Positions 7,575-13,575 of a stretch of DNA of 26,246 nucleotides are shown here, piece after piece. Under the pieces are notes generated by a model. That model searched no databases. It saw only the letters and a program-made list of their open reading frames with translations, and was not told where the DNA came from. This DNA is from a virus: IMG/VR virus record IMGVR_UViG_3300045996_001329, positions 1 to 26,246 of that record; one strand, 5' to 3'. A program made the translations under genes and the position numbers. How positions within the stretch are numbered: the stretch's first letter is position 1; each line of letters begins with the position of its first letter.

Positions 7575-8123
7575 CTAGAGGAGGGGGTTGCTGGACAGGA
7601 ACGGGATGAGGGGCTTGCCGCCGCTGTCGGGGACGAGAGGCGTGATCTCCATGTCCCAGCCCGCGATCTCCTGCTCGTTGAGGGTCTCCGAGGGACGGTT
7701 GGACAGCTCGGCCTTCTCGGCGTAGTACGCCTTCCAGTCGGTGCCGTCCTGCACGCGGACGATGTAGGCGAACTCCTCCTCGTCGCCCTCGTCCATGCGG
7801 TAGCCGCCGTTGGCCGCGGTGATGGATCCGCCGGTGAGCAGGGTGAGCGCGGTGGCCTTGGACATGTCCACCGGGCGCATCCGGATGACCGGCTCTTCCT
7901 GGCCCTTGCGGGTCTTGTAGGTGCCCTGCTTGTTGAAGATGGGCAGGCGGGTGACCTCGCGGGGACGGTCGATGACGAAGCCCGCCTGGATGCCGCCGAA
8001 CGCCTCCCATCCGGTGAGGCTGGCGGCGAAGATGTCGGCCGGGATCGCGGTTCCGGCGGGCGCGCGGAAGGCGTCTCCGTCCTGCCACACGTTGGCCTTG
8101 GACGGGTCTGCGTAGGTGCTCAA
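7575..8123 (-). CDS. Major tail protein (tail tube)
   Basis: The 182-residue protein is placed between the tail terminator and the chaperones, the fixed position of the tail tube protein, which forms stacked hexameric rings around the tape measure. The sequence begins MSTYADPSKANVWQDGDAFR, has an early TAIPADIFAASLTGWEAFGG and continues with alternating beta strands (FVIDRPREVTRLPIFNKQGT, RMRPVDMSKATALTLLTGG, FAYIVRVQDG), as expected for the tube fold. There is no Ig-like C-terminal extension. The start is TTG at 8123, chosen because a perfect AGGAGG lies five bases before it (complement of 8129-8134). This ribosome binding site can be covered by a complementary segment about 40 bases upstream, described under the leader region. 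High expression would be expected, which makes a TTG start and a structured leader noteworthy. Confidence 0.88.
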   Translation of the reverse strand: MSTYADPSKANVWQDGDAFRAPAGTAIPADIFAASLTGWEAFGGIQAGFVIDRPREVTRLPIFNKQGTYKTRKGQEEPVIRMRPVDMSKATALTLLTGGSITAANGGYRMDEGDEEEFAYIVRVQDGTDWKAYYAEKAELSNRPSETLNEQEIAGWDMEITPLVPDSGGKPLIPFLSSNPLL

Positions 8124-8252
8124 AGCAACCTCCTACTATGGGCCCGGTCGTCGGGCGCTCGTGGGCTGGCCGCCTTGTAGGAGTCGTGCCGTGGCCGCCG
8201 AGAAAGGTCCGGCCCGCCGCGCAAGGCGGCCAGCCCACGGCGGGCCGGAGAT
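8124..8252 (-). promoter_or_regulatory. Structured leader RNA before the tail tube gene
   Basis: This 129-base gap holds several interlocking inverted repeats. Stem A is perfect over 18 bases (8160-8177 with 8222-8239). Stem B is perfect over 11 bases (8209-8219 with 8238-8248). The order of arms is that of an H-type pseudoknot, with a two-base conflict at 8238-8239. A third pairing of seven bases (8130-8136 with 8177-8183) covers the AGGAG ribosome binding site of the tail tube gene and shares base 8177 with stem A. In the sense of transcription, stem B is followed by ACCTTTCTC, a weak uridine-rich tail. The layout suggests alternative folds that either end transcription or translation, or free the tail tube start. 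Function is inferred; the pairings are seen. Confidence 0.55.
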
Positions 8253-8696
8253 CTAGATGTTGTGAATGACGACTTCGATCTGTGCCGCCGCTCTGCTGAG
8301 GGGGGTGTCGTCGCCGCGGCTGTCGTCCGGGTCGAGCGCGCCCACCGCGCGCGGGTGGCACGAGAAGTGCATGGTCTGGTAGGCCCGGTTCCGGACCTGT
8401 TCCAGAGCGCGTTTCCCGCGGGTTGCGATGCGCCACACGATCGGTTCAGCCTCTTCGCCGCTGAAGCCGCCTGCGGGGCAGAAACCGTCGATCTGCACCC
8501 AGGCGCGGTATCCGCCGCCACCGAGAGTGGTTACCGAGTTCACGACCAGCCGTGTGAGCGCGAACGGCTTGGTTACGTCTGACGGTGCCCGAGTGGTGGC
8601 GATCCTGCTGGCGCCGCCGCATGCCGAGACGAACTCGGCGTCCTCCAGCAGCGCTTCGCGGATGGCCCCTGGGATCCAGGGGAGATCGGACTCCAC
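8253..8696 (-). CDS. Tail terminator / tail completion protein
   Basis: The 147-residue protein lies between the HK97 gp10-like gene and the tail tube gene, where the tail terminator is usually found. Tail terminators cap the finished tube and provide the docking face for the head. The N-terminus (MESDLPWIPGAIREALLEDA) is an amphipathic helix followed by strands typical of this fold: ASRIATTRAPSDVTKPFALT, then GYRAWVQIDGFCPAGG and, after a long helix (EPIVWRIATRGKRALEQVRN), the final strand AAAQIEVVIHNI. Helix-strand order and length match the lambda gpU/HK97-like group. The GTG start at 8696 follows the previous stop by three bases, with GGGGG upstream. No catalytic motif is expected. The call rests on gene order and secondary-structure pattern and is fairly secure. 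Confidence 0.75.
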   Translation of the reverse strand: MESDLPWIPGAIREALLEDAEFVSACGGASRIATTRAPSDVTKPFALTRLVVNSVTTLGGGGYRAWVQIDGFCPAGGFSGEEAEPIVWRIATRGKRALEQVRNRAYQTMHFSCHPRAVGALDPDDSRGDDTPLSRAAAQIEVVIHNI

Positions 8697-8699
8697 CGC

Positions 8700-9005
8700 T
8701 CACCCCCTGGCCTGCCATCCGCTGTAGCGGCCGTAGCGTTGCCCCGCGCGGACGAGCTCCATGTGCGGCGGAGTGTCGACCGTGCCGAACATGATGAAGA
8801 CCGCCGCCGGGTCATCGTTGATCGCGAACACGCGTTCGCCGTCCGCCCGAACGCTGTAGCTGGACTGCCACAGGCCGGTCTCCACTGCGGCGGACCCGCG
8901 GGCACTAGCGACCATCTCGTGCGCGATCGCCACCCGCCTGGGGGTGGAGAGGCGGTAGGCCTCCGCGAGCGCCTGCCGCGTGTAGACGGTGACCCGCGCA
9001 GCCAT
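8700..9005 (-). CDS. HK97 gp10-like head-tail joining protein
   Basis: This 101-residue protein resembles the HK97-gp10-like family of neck or tail-assembly proteins. The signs are a helical N-terminal half (VYTRQALAEAYRLSTPRRVA), an ETGLWQSSYSVRADG segment matching the family's 'TGxLRxS' pattern, and FIMFGTVDTPPHMELVRAGQ, matching the family's 'xEFGTxxxPPxPFLxPA' end. The start is ATG at 9005, two bases after the previous stop, with AGGTG six bases upstream; longer versions in this frame only read back through the preceding gene. The order connector, closure, gp10-like, terminator, tube is typical for siphoviruses. The precise role in the neck is not certain even in well studied relatives. 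Confidence 0.75.
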   Translation of the reverse strand: MAARVTVYTRQALAEAYRLSTPRRVAIAHEMVASARGSAAVETGLWQSSYSVRADGERVFAINDDPAAVFIMFGTVDTPPHMELVRAGQRYGRYSGWQARG

Positions 9006-9007
9006 GG

Positions 9008-9331
9008 CTACACCTGCTCCGCCAACACCGTGATGGTGTTCACCGACGCCAGCCACGTCACGGTGCTGCCGTAGATGCTCACCGGCCAACCTGCCGCGAC
9101 GCGGGTCTGGGCACCGGTGAAGGTGTAGGTCAGCGGCGTCACGGCCTGGCCGTCCACCGAGTTGGGGAAGTTGAAGGTGACGGTGCCGCCCGCAGTGGAG
9201 GTGAACTCCAATCGCAGGGTGCCGCCGTTGGTGGCGCTGTTGCCGTTGACCGCGTCACAGGCGACGGGCGTGCCCTTCACCGCGGCGGTCTTGTGGTCGA
9301 GGTTGTTGACGGTCACCGCGGTCGCGGGCAT
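9008..9331 (-). CDS. Small beta-rich virion protein of the neck region
   Basis: I do not recognise a named family for this 107-residue protein. It is poor in charged residues and rich in Thr, Val, Ala and Asn, with alternating strands (TAVTVNNLDHKTAAV, GTLRLEFTSTAGGTVTFNFP, PLTYTFTGAQTRVAAGWPVS, STVTWLASVNTITVLAEQV), which suggests a single beta-sandwich domain. It has two cysteines or fewer and no signal peptide. It sits between the head closure and gp10-like genes, so a structural place in the neck, or a decoration of head or tail, is likely. The ATG at 9331 has a good AAGGAGA site six bases upstream. The downstream gene begins two bases after its stop. Function is inferred only from position and composition. 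Confidence 0.65.
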   Translation of the reverse strand: MPATAVTVNNLDHKTAAVKGTPVACDAVNGNSATNGGTLRLEFTSTAGGTVTFNFPNSVDGQAVTPLTYTFTGAQTRVAAGWPVSIYGSTVTWLASVNTITVLAEQV

Positions 9332-9358
9332 GGCTTCTCCTTCGGAGGGTGACTGCGG

Positions 9359-9721
9359 CTACGCCTGCATGTCGGAGATGAGCCGCGCTGCCGCGGCCAG
9401 GAACTTCGGGTTCCGGTCCGGACGTCTGGCCACCTGACCGGCGACCACGAACTTCCGGCCCGTGTCCTCGTCCTCGACCTCACTGTTGGAGGCGAGCCCG
9501 GACCGGGGGCCGGTCAGGATGGTCCAGAACGAGATGACGGTGTTCTGGGTGGCGAGCAGTTCAGCCTGCTGGCTGATGTTCCCCACCGGGCTCTGACTCA
9601 GCCGTGCCGGTACCCCGATTTCCACGACGGCCGGACCGGGTCGTTCGTTGCCCGTCACCGGATCCACCGTCGGCGGTCCCGGTGTCCGGATCGTCACCCT
9701 GTGCGGGAGGTTCGGGCGCAT
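9359..9721 (-). CDS. Head closure protein (head-tail adaptor)
   Basis: The 120-residue protein has the standard look of a phage head closure or head-tail joining protein (SPP1 gp16 / HK97 type). It opens with MRPNLPHRVTIRTPGPPTVD, the family's beta strand with a 'PHxVTxxRPG' signature, followed by DPVTGNERPGPAV and a strand VVEIGVPARLSQS. The middle (TQNTVISFWTILTGPRSGLA) and the late EDEDTGRKFVVAGQVARRPD form the small beta-barrel. These proteins plug the portal-connector channel to hold the DNA. The ATG at 9721 fits the conserved start; its first 161 bases also encode, in another frame, the end of the preceding small gene. Position after the connector supports the call. Confidence 0.78.
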   Translation of the reverse strand: MRPNLPHRVTIRTPGPPTVDPVTGNERPGPAVVEIGVPARLSQSPVGNISQQAELLATQNTVISFWTILTGPRSGLASNSEVEDEDTGRKFVVAGQVARRPDRNPKFLAAAARLISDMQA

Positions 9722-9869
9722 CGGTCACCTCCGGTTCGGTTTCCGGTGCGGGGTTCGGCGGGTCGAGGTCTTCGGCGCCGTCACGGAGGAGTTGCTCGGC
9801 TCGCTGGGAGCCGCGGGCGGTGAAGTGCGTCCGCCCCTCGGCGTCTCGGAGTCGGATGATGTCGCTCAT
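9561..9869 (-). CDS. Small head-region protein with disordered tail, overprinted on the head closure gene
   Basis: This 102-residue product starts with ATG at 9869 in an ATGA overlap with the connector stop. Residues 1-36 (beginning MSDIIRLRDAEGRTHFTARG, then SQRAEQLLRDGAEDL) form a compact strand-and-helix unit like the short 'IRLR...GS.RAEQLL..GA' proteins that many actinophages carry at this place. The rest is proline-, acidic- and glycine-rich (PPNPAPETEPEVTDAPEPP and further) and looks disordered. From about residue 50 on, the coding DNA is shared with the N-terminus of the head closure gene in another frame. The folded head of the protein is probably the conserved part and the tail a later read-on. 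The function is unknown; a head or neck role is inferred. Confidence 0.65.
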   Translation of the reverse strand: MSDIIRLRDAEGRTHFTARGSQRAEQLLRDGAEDLDPPNPAPETEPEVTDAPEPPAQGDDPDTGTADGGSGDGQRTTRSGRRGNRGTGTAESEPGGEHQPAG

Positions 9870-10261
9870 CAGTCGTCGCCCCCTGGGCGGATCGAGAACG
9901 GTTTGCCTCCGACCTTGAGGCTGGCCGGGGTGAGCATGTCGATCTGGGCGTCGGTGAGATCGACGCCGGTGGAGGCGGCGTTGGAGATGGTGACCGCGTG
10001 TTCCGGGTGGGTCTCGGAGGAGGTGCCGACGCCGACGTTGACGACGTTGATGCACTGCATCGCCAACCAGCACGCCACCGTCTTCGCGAGACCCGCGGTC
10101 ACGAGGGCGTCGGTGATCCAGGTGTCGAGGCTGGGCAGACGTGCCCGCATGATCTCGGACACGTCCTCCAGCAGCGCCTGACACTGGGCGTCCTCGACGT
10201 CGTCGAAGCCGTCGATGCCGAGGCGGGTGGCCACGTCCGTGGTGGTTGCGTACGTGGCCAT
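9869..10261 (-). CDS. Head-tail connector protein (Gp19/Gp15/Gp42-like)
   Basis: The 130-residue, mostly helical protein resembles the phage Gp19/Gp15/Gp42 family of connector (adaptor) proteins, which bind below the portal as a ring. It begins MATYATTTDVATRLGIDGFD, followed by AQCQALLEDVSEIMRARLP, a typical helix-turn-helix bundle start in this group, and then ITDALVTAGLAKTVACWLAM. A later segment (GGKPFSIRPGGDD) forms the C-terminal arm that contacts the next ring. The ATG at 10261 follows the previous gene after four bases with AAGGGCTG upstream. The gene precedes the head closure gene, as in SPP1- and HK97-like phages. The family is well supported by pattern and position. Confidence 0.82.
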   Translation of the reverse strand: MATYATTTDVATRLGIDGFDDVEDAQCQALLEDVSEIMRARLPSLDTWITDALVTAGLAKTVACWLAMQCINVVNVGVGTSSETHPEHAVTISNAASTGVDLTDAQIDMLTPASLKVGGKPFSIRPGGDD

Positions 10262-10265
10262 CGAC

Positions 10266-10568
10266 TCAGCCCTTCGTGATGTGGCCCGCGTCCTCCAGGT
10301 GCGCGATCAGCGCATCCTTGGAGTCGAAGGTCTCGGTGACGCCCTTGACCCGGGCGAAGTTCACCCAGGCTTCCTGGCCGGAGCCGGGGCCCTTGCGGGG
10401 CGGCTCCTTCACGTCGGTGGACTCCACCGTCGGCGCGTCGGCCGATCCGGTCCACACCTTCTCGTTGCTGATGGCCTTCTCCACGTCGGCGGTCACCTTG
10501 GCGTCGGGGAAGCTCGGCCCGTACCAGGTGCCGTCCACGTTCACGTTGGCCGTGAGGTTGCGCGCCAT
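10266..10568 (-). CDS. Small head-region protein of unknown function
   Basis: The 100-residue product follows the major capsid gene after ten bases. The ATG at 10568 has a strong GAGGAGG site five bases upstream; longer in-frame versions are arginine-rich read-through of the capsid gene's shadow and are unlikely. The N-terminal half (MARNLTANVNVDGTWYGPSF, then PDAKVTADVEKAISNEKVW) looks like a strand pair plus helix. The middle is proline- and glycine-rich and the end (ETFDSKDALIAHLEDAGHI) is a short helical unit. No family is recognised. Its place between capsid and connector suggests a minor head protein or a small decoration protein, but no catalytic motif or membrane segment is seen. Confidence 0.7.
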   Translation of the reverse strand: MARNLTANVNVDGTWYGPSFPDAKVTADVEKAISNEKVWTGSADAPTVESTDVKEPPRKGPGSGQEAWVNFARVKGVTETFDSKDALIAHLEDAGHITKG

Positions 10569-10578
10569 GTCAGCCTCC

Positions 10579-11598
10579 TCAGTAGACGTCGGCGACGAGG
10601 GTGTCGTTCGGGGACGCCAGCACCGGCAGCGCGATCGCGGAGCCGATGGTGAGCACCCGAACCGGGGTCTCCCGCTGGATGAACGCCGCGACCACGAGGC
10701 CGGGCAGGTCACCCTGGCCGATGCCGTACTCCGGCATCTGGGATTCGAGGGTCGCGCCGAACACGGTGGCGCCGAGGCCGGTGCCGTTCGCGGGCAGCAT
10801 GATGACCTTGTCCGCGGCGATGAACCGCTGCAGGGTGCCGTTGCGCCGCGCCTGGCCGTCGTAGACCGTGATGGGCGGCAGGCCGAAGTCGGCCAGTACC
10901 TGCTGCAGTTGGGCGCGGGTGACCTGCGGCGGGGTGGACGCCAGCGGGTACACCAGGCCCTGCACCTCGACGTTGCGCAGGAGGTGGTTCATGGCCGTGG
11001 TGGACATGATGATCGCCCCGGCGCCCTGACCGTCGGCGACGAGCACGTCCCGCCAGGTCTGCAGGTCGCTGATCGGGGTCGAGGTGGCGTGGTTGGACCA
11101 CAGCACCGACGGGGCCACGACGTGGGAGCCCGACCGGCCGAAGTCGACGGTGGCCTGCACGCCGCGCTCGTTGAGCGTGACCGTGCCGGACACCAGCGCC
11201 TCGGCGCGGGCGAACTCCATCCGGATGTCGATTTCCCGCGCGATCCGGGCACCGTCACGCAGGAACAGGTCCCGGAACTCGGTGTCGTCCGCACGCCGCG
11301 CGGTGAGGTTGCTGAACTCGTCCAGCAGGTACTGCCGCGCGATGGGCGGCAGGTCACCGGTGACGCGGGCGATCCCTGCCCGGCGACCGAAGCTCGGCTC
11401 GGCGTCGTAGGCACGGAAGTCGGCCGCTTCCAGCAGCAGGTCGCCGCCGCCTCGGGTGAACCGGTAGGACAGGTCGTTGACCCCGTTGTACGGGAACCAC
11501 TGGCTCAGGATCAACTGGTTCTCGGGCCGGTCCTGCAGGGCCGCGCGGGAGTAGCCGGTGAGCTGCGCGGGGGTGATGTACTCGGTGTAGATGTCCAT
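10579..11598 (-). CDS. Major capsid protein (gpE-like)
   Basis: This 339-residue protein matches the lambda gpE-like capsid family in length and in pattern. It has an N-terminal arm (MDIYTEYITPAQLTGYSRAA), then NQLILSQWFPYNGVNDLSYR, in which a bulky 'FP' precedes strands of the HK97 fold. The helix IDIRMEFARAEALVSGTVTL is the long spine helix with its typical acidic and alanine face, and VDFGRSGSHVVAPSVLWS follows as in gpE relatives. The C-terminal part (LESQMPEYGIGQGDLPGLVV, then PVRVLTIGSAIALPVLASPN) forms the P and A domain strands and the usual ending. A gpD-like decoration gene directly upstream and a scaffold gene before it strengthen the call. The ATG at 11598 has GAGGGG about eight bases upstream. 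Confidence 0.95.
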   Translation of the reverse strand: MDIYTEYITPAQLTGYSRAALQDRPENQLILSQWFPYNGVNDLSYRFTRGGGDLLLEAADFRAYDAEPSFGRRAGIARVTGDLPPIARQYLLDEFSNLTARRADDTEFRDLFLRDGARIAREIDIRMEFARAEALVSGTVTLNERGVQATVDFGRSGSHVVAPSVLWSNHATSTPISDLQTWRDVLVADGQGAGAIIMSTTAMNHLLRNVEVQGLVYPLASTPPQVTRAQLQQVLADFGLPPITVYDGQARRNGTLQRFIAADKVIMLPANGTGLGATVFGATLESQMPEYGIGQGDLPGLVVAAFIQRETPVRVLTIGSAIALPVLASPNDTLVADVY

Positions 11599-11612
11599 TT
11601 ACGTCACCCCTC

Positions 11613-11999
11613 TCAGTAGAAGATGATCCGGCCGGCGACGTCGGTCTGACCGGCGGCGTCGACAGCGACGGGGAGCTTGGCGAGGACGACCTTGCCGTGG
11701 TCGAGCATCGCGCCGACCGGGTCCTGGTCGGCCGTGGCGACCGGCACCGGGGCGAACAGGAACCCGGCGAGGGTGCTCCTGCCGTCCACGGCCGCGTTGT
11801 CGTAGGGGCCGTACTTGCCGGTCGCGGTGATCTTCGCCAGTGCGATGCCGGACTTGAAGTAGCCGTCCGGGTAGTGGGTGCCCAGCGTGAACGTCGACTT
11901 GTCGAGCGTCACGCTCGCGCACTCTCCGATGCCGTGACGGGACCCCAGCCAGGACTGATCGTCCGTGCCCCAGCTTTCGGTCCTCAGCGTGAGGTCCAT
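11613..11999 (-). CDS. Head decoration protein (gpD-like)
   Basis: The 128-residue protein lies directly before the major capsid gene, as gpD does before gpE in lambda. Decoration proteins bind as trimers on the expanded capsid and stabilise it against DNA pressure. The motif row fits the family: MDLTLRTESWGTDDQSWLGS at the flexible N-terminus, TLDKSTFTLGTHYPDGYFKS, then SGIALAKITATGKYGPYDNA, which is the strongest gpD signature, followed by TLAGFLFAPVPV and a final strand AGRIIFY. Length is close to that of lambda gpD (110) with a longer N-terminal arm. The ATG at 11999 is preceded by AAGGGGA about nine bases away. The call is secure by motif and gene order. Confidence 0.92.
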   Translation of the reverse strand: MDLTLRTESWGTDDQSWLGSRHGIGECASVTLDKSTFTLGTHYPDGYFKSGIALAKITATGKYGPYDNAAVDGRSTLAGFLFAPVPVATADQDPVGAMLDHGKVVLAKLPVAVDAAGQTDVAGRIIFY

Positions 12000-12021
12000 G
12001 CGGTCTATCCCCTTTCAGGGC

Positions 12022-12513
12022 TTACGTTTTCGGGTGGAGCTGGCGGTAGAGGTCTTCGCCAGCGGCCACCGAGCCCGTGGTGGGTGCGGTGGCGGGCGTT
12101 CCCTGTCCGGGTAGCGGCGCGGAGCCAGCGGCCGTCGCGGCTGCGGTGTTCTTCGCCTGGATGCGGGCCGCCTGGGCCCGCAACGTCTCCTCGTCGGTCG
12201 CGGTGAGCAGCACCAGGTCGTCCCCGGTGATCTCGTGCGCCGACGCGATCTCCAGGCGCAGGCGGGTCGCGCGCTCGGTCGCCAAGTCGTTGGCGATCCG
12301 CTCGGACTCCGCCCTGAGCCGTTCGACCTCGGACAGGTTGTTGCGCTCGATCTCGTCCAACTTCGACGCCTTGGTCTTCAGGTCGTCGTAGTCGGCGTAC
12401 CTCGCCTGCACCTTGCGCCGGTCCTCGGCGAGGAAGGCGTTCACCTCGTCCTGCGTGAACGTCTTCGGCGGGGTCGGCACGGGGGGCTGCTGAGCGGGAT
12501 CGGGCTGGGTCAC
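12022..12513 (-). CDS. Capsid scaffold protein
   Basis: This 163-residue, highly charged coiled-coil protein precedes the decoration and capsid genes, the place of the scaffold that guides procapsid assembly and is later expelled. Residues 1-22 are proline- and glutamine-rich; residues about 25-110 form a long helix (KTFTQDEVNAFLAEDRRKVQ, ASKLDEIERNNLSEVERLRA, NDLATERATRLRLEIASAHE); the end is alanine- and proline-rich and closes with EDLYRQLHPKT, which probably contacts the capsid protein. The start chosen is GTG at 12513, with GGAGG six bases upstream. A longer version from GTG at 12558 has no such site and begins inside a hairpin. The motif TxDEVNAFLAEDRRKxxARYADYD is common in actinophage scaffolds. 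Confidence 0.88.
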   Translation of the reverse strand: MTQPDPAQQPPVPTPPKTFTQDEVNAFLAEDRRKVQARYADYDDLKTKASKLDEIERNNLSEVERLRAESERIANDLATERATRLRLEIASAHEITGDDLVLLTATDEETLRAQAARIQAKNTAAATAAGSAPLPGQGTPATAPTTGSVAAGEDLYRQLHPKT

Positions 12514-12603
12514 TGCTTCCTCCGAAAGGGAGTACCGACGGAAGCCCTCGACCGGCACGCCGTCGTCGTCCGGCGTCCCACTGGGGGTGGTCGAGTTGAG
12601 GGG
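12514..12603 (-). promoter_or_regulatory. Hairpin-bearing leader before the scaffold gene
   Basis: These 90 bases between the minor head protein and the scaffold start contain two nested inverted repeats: CTCGACC/GGTCGAG (12547-12553 with 12589-12595) and, inside it, ACGCCG/CGGCGT (12557-12562 with 12571-12576). A small CTCC/GGAG pairing near the ribosome binding site of the scaffold gene is also possible. Scaffold needs more copies than the upstream gene products, so a control or RNA-processing element is plausible but unproven. Confidence 0.35.
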
Positions 12604-13575
12604 TTAGAGCACGTATGCGAAGCGCCTGAGCTGCCTCAGGACTTCTTCGCGGTCCCACCCGAGCTGTTCGGCTCGGAGGAAGATCTCGTCCGGCATGAGC
12701 CGGGGTGTGGTGGCATAGCGGTAGCGGCTGCCCGGGCGCTTCTCGGTGCCCTCGTCGGCCAGCAGCTTCCCCGCCGTGCCGCGGACCGTGGTGCCGGTGG
12801 ACGTGGCGAGGACTTCCTGGCCGTAGGCGCGGGCGACGTAGACGCCGGACTCGGCGTTGACTACCTGGGCCGGGTCGGCGCCGAGGCGGATCGCTTCCGC
12901 CGCGGCCTTGCCGAACGCCTTGACCTGCTCGTCGGCGGAGAGGGAGTCGAAGTACTGGTTCGCGTCCACGGTCCAGTCATCCACCGCTTCGGCCGCGGGG
13001 ATGTGCTTGCAGTCGCACCGCTTGTGTCGCCTGAACGGCACAGTGGACCGGTACTTGCGGCCGGCGAGGATCGCGCACCGGGCGCACGACTTGCCGACCA
13101 GCATCCGCACGTACCAGCGCGTCGCGGGCCGGGCCTGCATCCCGGTCTGCACCGAGGACCGCCCGGTGTCGTTCAGGCCGCCCTTGACGATGGACTTGGC
13201 GATGAAGTCGAACTGCGTCCGCCAGTCGGCACCCGGCGCCCGGATCGAGTTGGGCGCGTACACCAGCGTCTGCAGCCACGACCCGCCACCGTCGGCCAGG
13301 TCCGCGAACGCCGCAGGGTCGACGAGGGCCTCCGCGGACGGATCCTCGCCCTGGACGTCGAGGACGTCGTTGAGGTAGGCGTCGGCCAGGGCCGCGATCA
13401 GCACCTGCAGTGTCAGCAGGCGGTCGCCGATGGACTGCACCGAGTCCCGCCACGCCTCCGGGGAGCGGTAGCCGCGCCGGAGTGCCCGGTCGACCAGGGA
13501 GAGCCCTTCGATGACGTTCTCCTCGACCAACCCCGCGTACCCCCGGCCGACCTCAGCTACGGAGGACGGGAGCAC
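12604..13575 (-). CDS. MuF-like minor head protein
   Basis: The 323-residue protein lies between portal and scaffold, where MuF/SPP1 gp7-like minor head proteins are found; these enter the capsid with the portal and may travel with the DNA. The N-terminal half is helical (YAGLVEENVIEGLSLVDRAL onwards). Residues 160-192 hold the signature of this group: VRMLVGKSCARCAILAGR, with cysteines at 164 and 167, then His184, Cys187, Cys189 and His191, a possible metal site. Residues 200-280 continue as a helical domain with YFDSLSADEQVKAFGKAAAE. Relatives are sometimes annotated as capsid maturation protease, but I see no protease motif. The GTG at 13575 overlaps the portal end by 23 bases and has AGAGGT six bases upstream. 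Confidence 0.85.
   Translation of the reverse strand: MLPSSVAEVGRGYAGLVEENVIEGLSLVDRALRRGYRSPEAWRDSVQSIGDRLLTLQVLIAALADAYLNDVLDVQGEDPSAEALVDPAAFADLADGGGSWLQTLVYAPNSIRAPGADWRTQFDFIAKSIVKGGLNDTGRSSVQTGMQARPATRWYVRMLVGKSCARCAILAGRKYRSTVPFRRHKRCDCKHIPAAEAVDDWTVDANQYFDSLSADEQVKAFGKAAAEAIRLGADPAQVVNAESGVYVARAYGQEVLATSTGTTVRGTAGKLLADEGTEKRPGSRYRYATTPRLMPDEIFLRAEQLGWDREEVLRQLRRFAYVL

Noticed and set aside
8160-8239. 18-base inverted repeat as ends of a small insertion element
   Set aside because: The inside is only 44 bases, no target duplication is seen, and the arms form part of interlocking RNA pairings that include the next ribosome binding site.
7531-8436. Minus-strand frame of 301 codons across the tail tube gene and its leader
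   Set aside because: Arginine- and glycine-rich shadow of the tail tube gene in another frame; it would also ignore the TTG start with perfect AGGAGG.
10246-11619. Plus-strand frame of 457 codons
   Set aside because: Antisense to the major capsid gene; composition typical of a shadow.
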